A stretch of 19,282 nt of DNA. It comes from Rhizophlyctis rosea. Taxonomy: Eukaryota; Chytridiomycota; Chytridiomycetes; Rhizophlyctidales; Rhizophlyctidaceae. Position numbers and translations under genes: made by a program. This document shows, piece by piece, positions 17,258 to 19,282 of the stretch. The notes under the pieces are model-generated. The model saw nothing but the letters and a program-made list of their open reading frames with translations. It was not told the DNA's origin and did no database searches. Every line of letters begins with the position of its first letter. Positions within the stretch are counted from its first letter, which is position 1. The stretch is taken from the NCBI GenBank assembly GCA_027596075.1, contig JADGJC010000079.1, positions 127,073-146,354 of the forward strand, written 5' to 3'.

Positions 17258-18548
17258 ATGAAAGTCGTTCCTCCACCACCGCCAGGGCTCATAAGCCCAC
17301 TGACTGGTCTTACAGCATGCACAGTCCTCACCCTGACCTTCGTAGGGCTGCTCTACGTCCGCGGTGCACCCCTTTCCCACCGTAACGACCCCGTAGTCAT
17401 TAAACAACGCTTCCGAATGGTTGCGTGCACTTGCTTTCTCTCCCCTCTATTCCTGTACATTGTCTTCTCCTTTGCCGGAGCGTTCCGGAATCAGGTTCGT
17501 ACCAACATATGAACCTTTTTGCTGAGGCGATTGCCTTGACCAATATACGACTACTAGTCCGTATTAGGATCATGGCGCACCCTCTTTCTATGGTTAGGCT
17601 GCAACCCTTCCGTGAATCCCGCAGTCCACTTGCCCGTTCTCCTCGTCCTTCTCCTTTTTCTGGGTCCTTTGCTAGGAATGTACTTGCTTGAGGAACTACC
17701 AGGACAGCGGGACTCGCACCTTGCAGCATCTCTGCGTAGCCCACTTGAAAGACTGATGACCTACCGGAACTTGCTGGTGGTAAATTGCCTCTGTCCACCA
17801 TGTCTGGCTCTCACGACACATCACGGAGAATCTGATCCAAATTCTTAGGGCCCAATATCAGAAGAATTTGTCTTCCGTGCCTGCATGGTCCCCCTTCTCC
17901 GTGCATCAGGCTTCTCCAAATCAACAATCGTCTTCGGGCTTCCCATGTTTTTCGGAATCGGTAAGCCTTCATCCCGAACACCTTCACTCCAATCATTCTC
18001 AGTCTCACGCCCCATCCAGCCCACGCTCACCACGCCTACGAGCTGTACAAACAACGCGGCAGATCCTCAACCGCCCTCCAACAAGCAATCATATCATGTG
18101 GTCAGTAAACAAATAGGACCCATCTCTGATAAACCCTACACACACCATTCCCTACGGTAGGTTCTCTTCCCAAACACTAATCCCCCCTTTCTCAAAAATT
18201 CAATCATCCAGCATTCCAATTCACTTACACAACCCTTTTCGGATGGTACGCAACCTTCGTCTTCCTACGTACAGGCCACATCGCCGCCCCGATCATGTCC
18301 CATATGTTTTGCAATTACATGGGGTTCCCCGACGTTGGAATGATTGGCCAGTACCCGCAACACCGGTTGAGTGAGTCATTTTCACATCGTTGGACGTTCG
18401 TCGAATGGGGAGCAATCTTTTGACATATTGCTGACACATGCTATTTGCAGAGCTGATGATCGCATATGTGGTTGGTTTGGTGTTGTTCTGCTCCTTGCTC
18501 TTCCCCTTGACAAATCCGAGGTGGTACAAGTCGATGTATTGGCGATAA
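17258..18548 (+). CDS. RCE1: CAAX prenyl protease 2 (Rce1), ER membrane
   Basis: Six exons: 17258-17494, 17558-17779, 17849-17960, 18020-18100, 18212-18370 and 18451-18548, 302 residues (yeast 315, human 329). All junctions are GT-AG with matching phases; the fourth donor, GTCAGT at 18101, is the weakest and was chosen because it keeps frame and restores the family Ala before [10 protein letters not shown]. Rce1 is a polytopic ER-membrane protease that removes the last three residues of prenylated CAAX proteins such as Ras and a-factor. Hallmarks: [10 protein letters not shown] near residue 43, the catalytic [17 protein letters not shown] (Glu158/Glu159, Arg163), [10 protein letters not shown] (191-200), RTGHIAAP, and [11 protein letters not shown] with conserved His and Asn. 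Several hydrophobic segments are evident. It is complete. Confidence 0.94.
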
Positions 18549-18718
18549 CAGCCATAGAAGATTGCGTCGCGTCCGGGTCGTTGTTGGTCGTCTTCGCTAA
18601 AATTTGGTGACCAACCGATTGAGATATGCTCACACGAATTTCATAAGACATGCGCCAAAAATGGATGCAAAATCAATATACATTGTGGTTATGACACAAA
18701 AGCTCTATGCTGAAGATC

Positions 18719-19282
18719 TCAATCCCACCGCCCGTCCAAAGCTTGGAATAGCGGTCCCATCCCTTGTTGGCCCGGACCCTGACCCATAGGCACTTGTCCT
18801 CCCCCCGGCTGCATATGCGGTGGCCGTCCACCCGGCTGAGGTTGGAACTGCCTTTGCTGCTGTTGAGGTCCGGGCGGCATTCCCCCACCAGGTCCCATCA
18901 TCTTGCCTCCCATCATCCGTGGATCGTGCATATGTCCCGGCGGAGGCAACATCGGATGCATGTCCGGACCTCCACCACCACCCGTATCCATAGCCGTCGG
19001 TTCGTTACCGTACATTCTTGATCCACCACCGTTATCTACGCCCCCACCTCCACCACCCATCCGAGGACCAGGCCCACCCTGTTGTTGCTGCTGCTGCCAT
19101 CCACCTCCTTGCTGCTGCTGTTGCTGCGGCGGCCCCCCCATCTCCGGGAAAAACCCATAATCAACATACCCCTCCACTCCAACACCTTGCATAGGCATCC
19201 CACCCCCCCCCGCACCCCGTCCCCAACCACCCCGCCCCCCCCCCCCCGGCCGCCGGGGGCGGGGCGGGGCCGGGGCGGCGGC
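18719..19282 (-). CDS. C-terminal part of a Gln/Gly/Pro/Met-rich protein, runs off the window
   Basis: The open frame reads on the minus strand from the window edge to a stop at 18719-18721. The first ATG inside is at 19198, but the frame is open and Gly-rich upstream of it, so the start is probably outside. The visible part (159 residues from that ATG) is low complexity: a GVEGYVDYGFFPEMGG segment, two Q6 runs, Gly runs, a Met/His/Pro segment (DMHPMLPPPGHMHDP), another Q-run, and a more ordinary end (GPLFQALDGRWD). Such regions are common in nuclear and RNA-associated regulators, but no domain identifies it. The upper end lies in a suspicious GC homopolymer tract, so codons above about 19200 are unreliable. 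Convergent with RCE1, 170 bp apart. Confidence 0.55.
   Translation of the reverse strand, partial: AAAPAPPRPRRPGGGGRGGWGRGAGGGGMPMQGVGVEGYVDYGFFPEMGGPPQQQQQQGGGWQQQQQQGGPGPRMGGGGGGVDNGGGSRMYGNEPTAMDTGGGGGPDMHPMLPPPGHMHDPRMMGGKMMGPGGGMPPGPQQQQRQFQPQPGGRPPHMQPGGGQVPMGQGPGQQGMGPLFQALDGRWD
19201..19282. other. GC homopolymer-rich window end, probable low-quality sequence
   Basis: Runs of up to 14 C and many G runs with almost no A or T in the last 50 bases, unlike the rest of the window and like the internal block at 2477-2553. This suggests a contig end or base-calling artefact. Confidence 0.55.

Noticed and set aside
1..19282. Secondary-metabolite cluster, CRISPR, prophage or bacterial operon
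   Set aside because: No polyketide synthase, NRPS, terpene synthase, direct-repeat array or phage gene is visible; the genes are unrelated fungal genes.

Overview
The window is about 19.3 kb of nuclear DNA from a filamentous fungus, most likely an ascomycete of the Pezizomycotina. The evidence is short GT-AG introns (59-333 bp), compact spacing, secreted proteins with typical fungal signal peptides, and a fungal-style set of housekeeping genes. The exact order cannot be read from the sequence. I see no rRNA, tRNA, CRISPR array, prophage or bacterial operon.

Eleven protein genes can be supported, nearly all after joining exons by hand: (1) a DUF676/ROG1-type serine lipase, minus strand, 36-1628; (2) a five-exon homologue of LST2 (lateral signaling target protein 2) that lacks the FYVE finger, plus, ~2197-4682; (3) a secreted Hsp20/alpha-crystallin protein with a long Ser/Ala tail of 11-residue repeats, plus, 5863-7353; (4) the transcription coactivator PC4/Sub1 in four exons, minus, 7839-8545; (5) a secreted LPMO-like protein with an N-terminal histidine, plus, 9418-10285; (6) a secreted histidine phosphatase of the PMU1 type, plus, 11143-12689; (7) a small secreted Asn/Gly-rich protein without cysteine, plus, 13469-14014; (8) ribosomal protein eS25 with an ATG-only first exon, plus, 14664-15538; (9) a RidA/YjgF-family protein, minus, 16471-17025; (10) the CAAX protease RCE1 in six exons, plus, 17258-18548; (11) the C-terminal part of a Gln/Gly/Pro/Met-rich protein, minus, 18719 to the window edge.

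The genes do not form one pathway. Four of them (3, 5, 6, 7) carry signal peptides and suggest a secretion-rich, cell-surface or stress-related neighbourhood between housekeeping genes. Gene 3 has bZIP-type sites (a perfect TGACGTCA, a TGACGTGA, a TGACTCA) and a heat-shock-element-like site upstream, which fits stress control. RidA and RCE1 are divergent across 232 bp.

The points most worth a second look are the secreted Hsp20 fused to an LEA/antifreeze-like 11-mer array, the repeated switch inside single exons from C-ending to G/T-ending codons, a 299-bp MITE-like element at 4970-5268 with 17-bp terminal inverted repeats, and a 9-mer (TGGCACAGT) that recurs in four upstream regions. Two very GC-rich homopolymer stretches (2477-2553 and the last ~50 bases) look like sequence or assembly artefacts. 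They make the LST2 N-terminus and the last gene uncertain.
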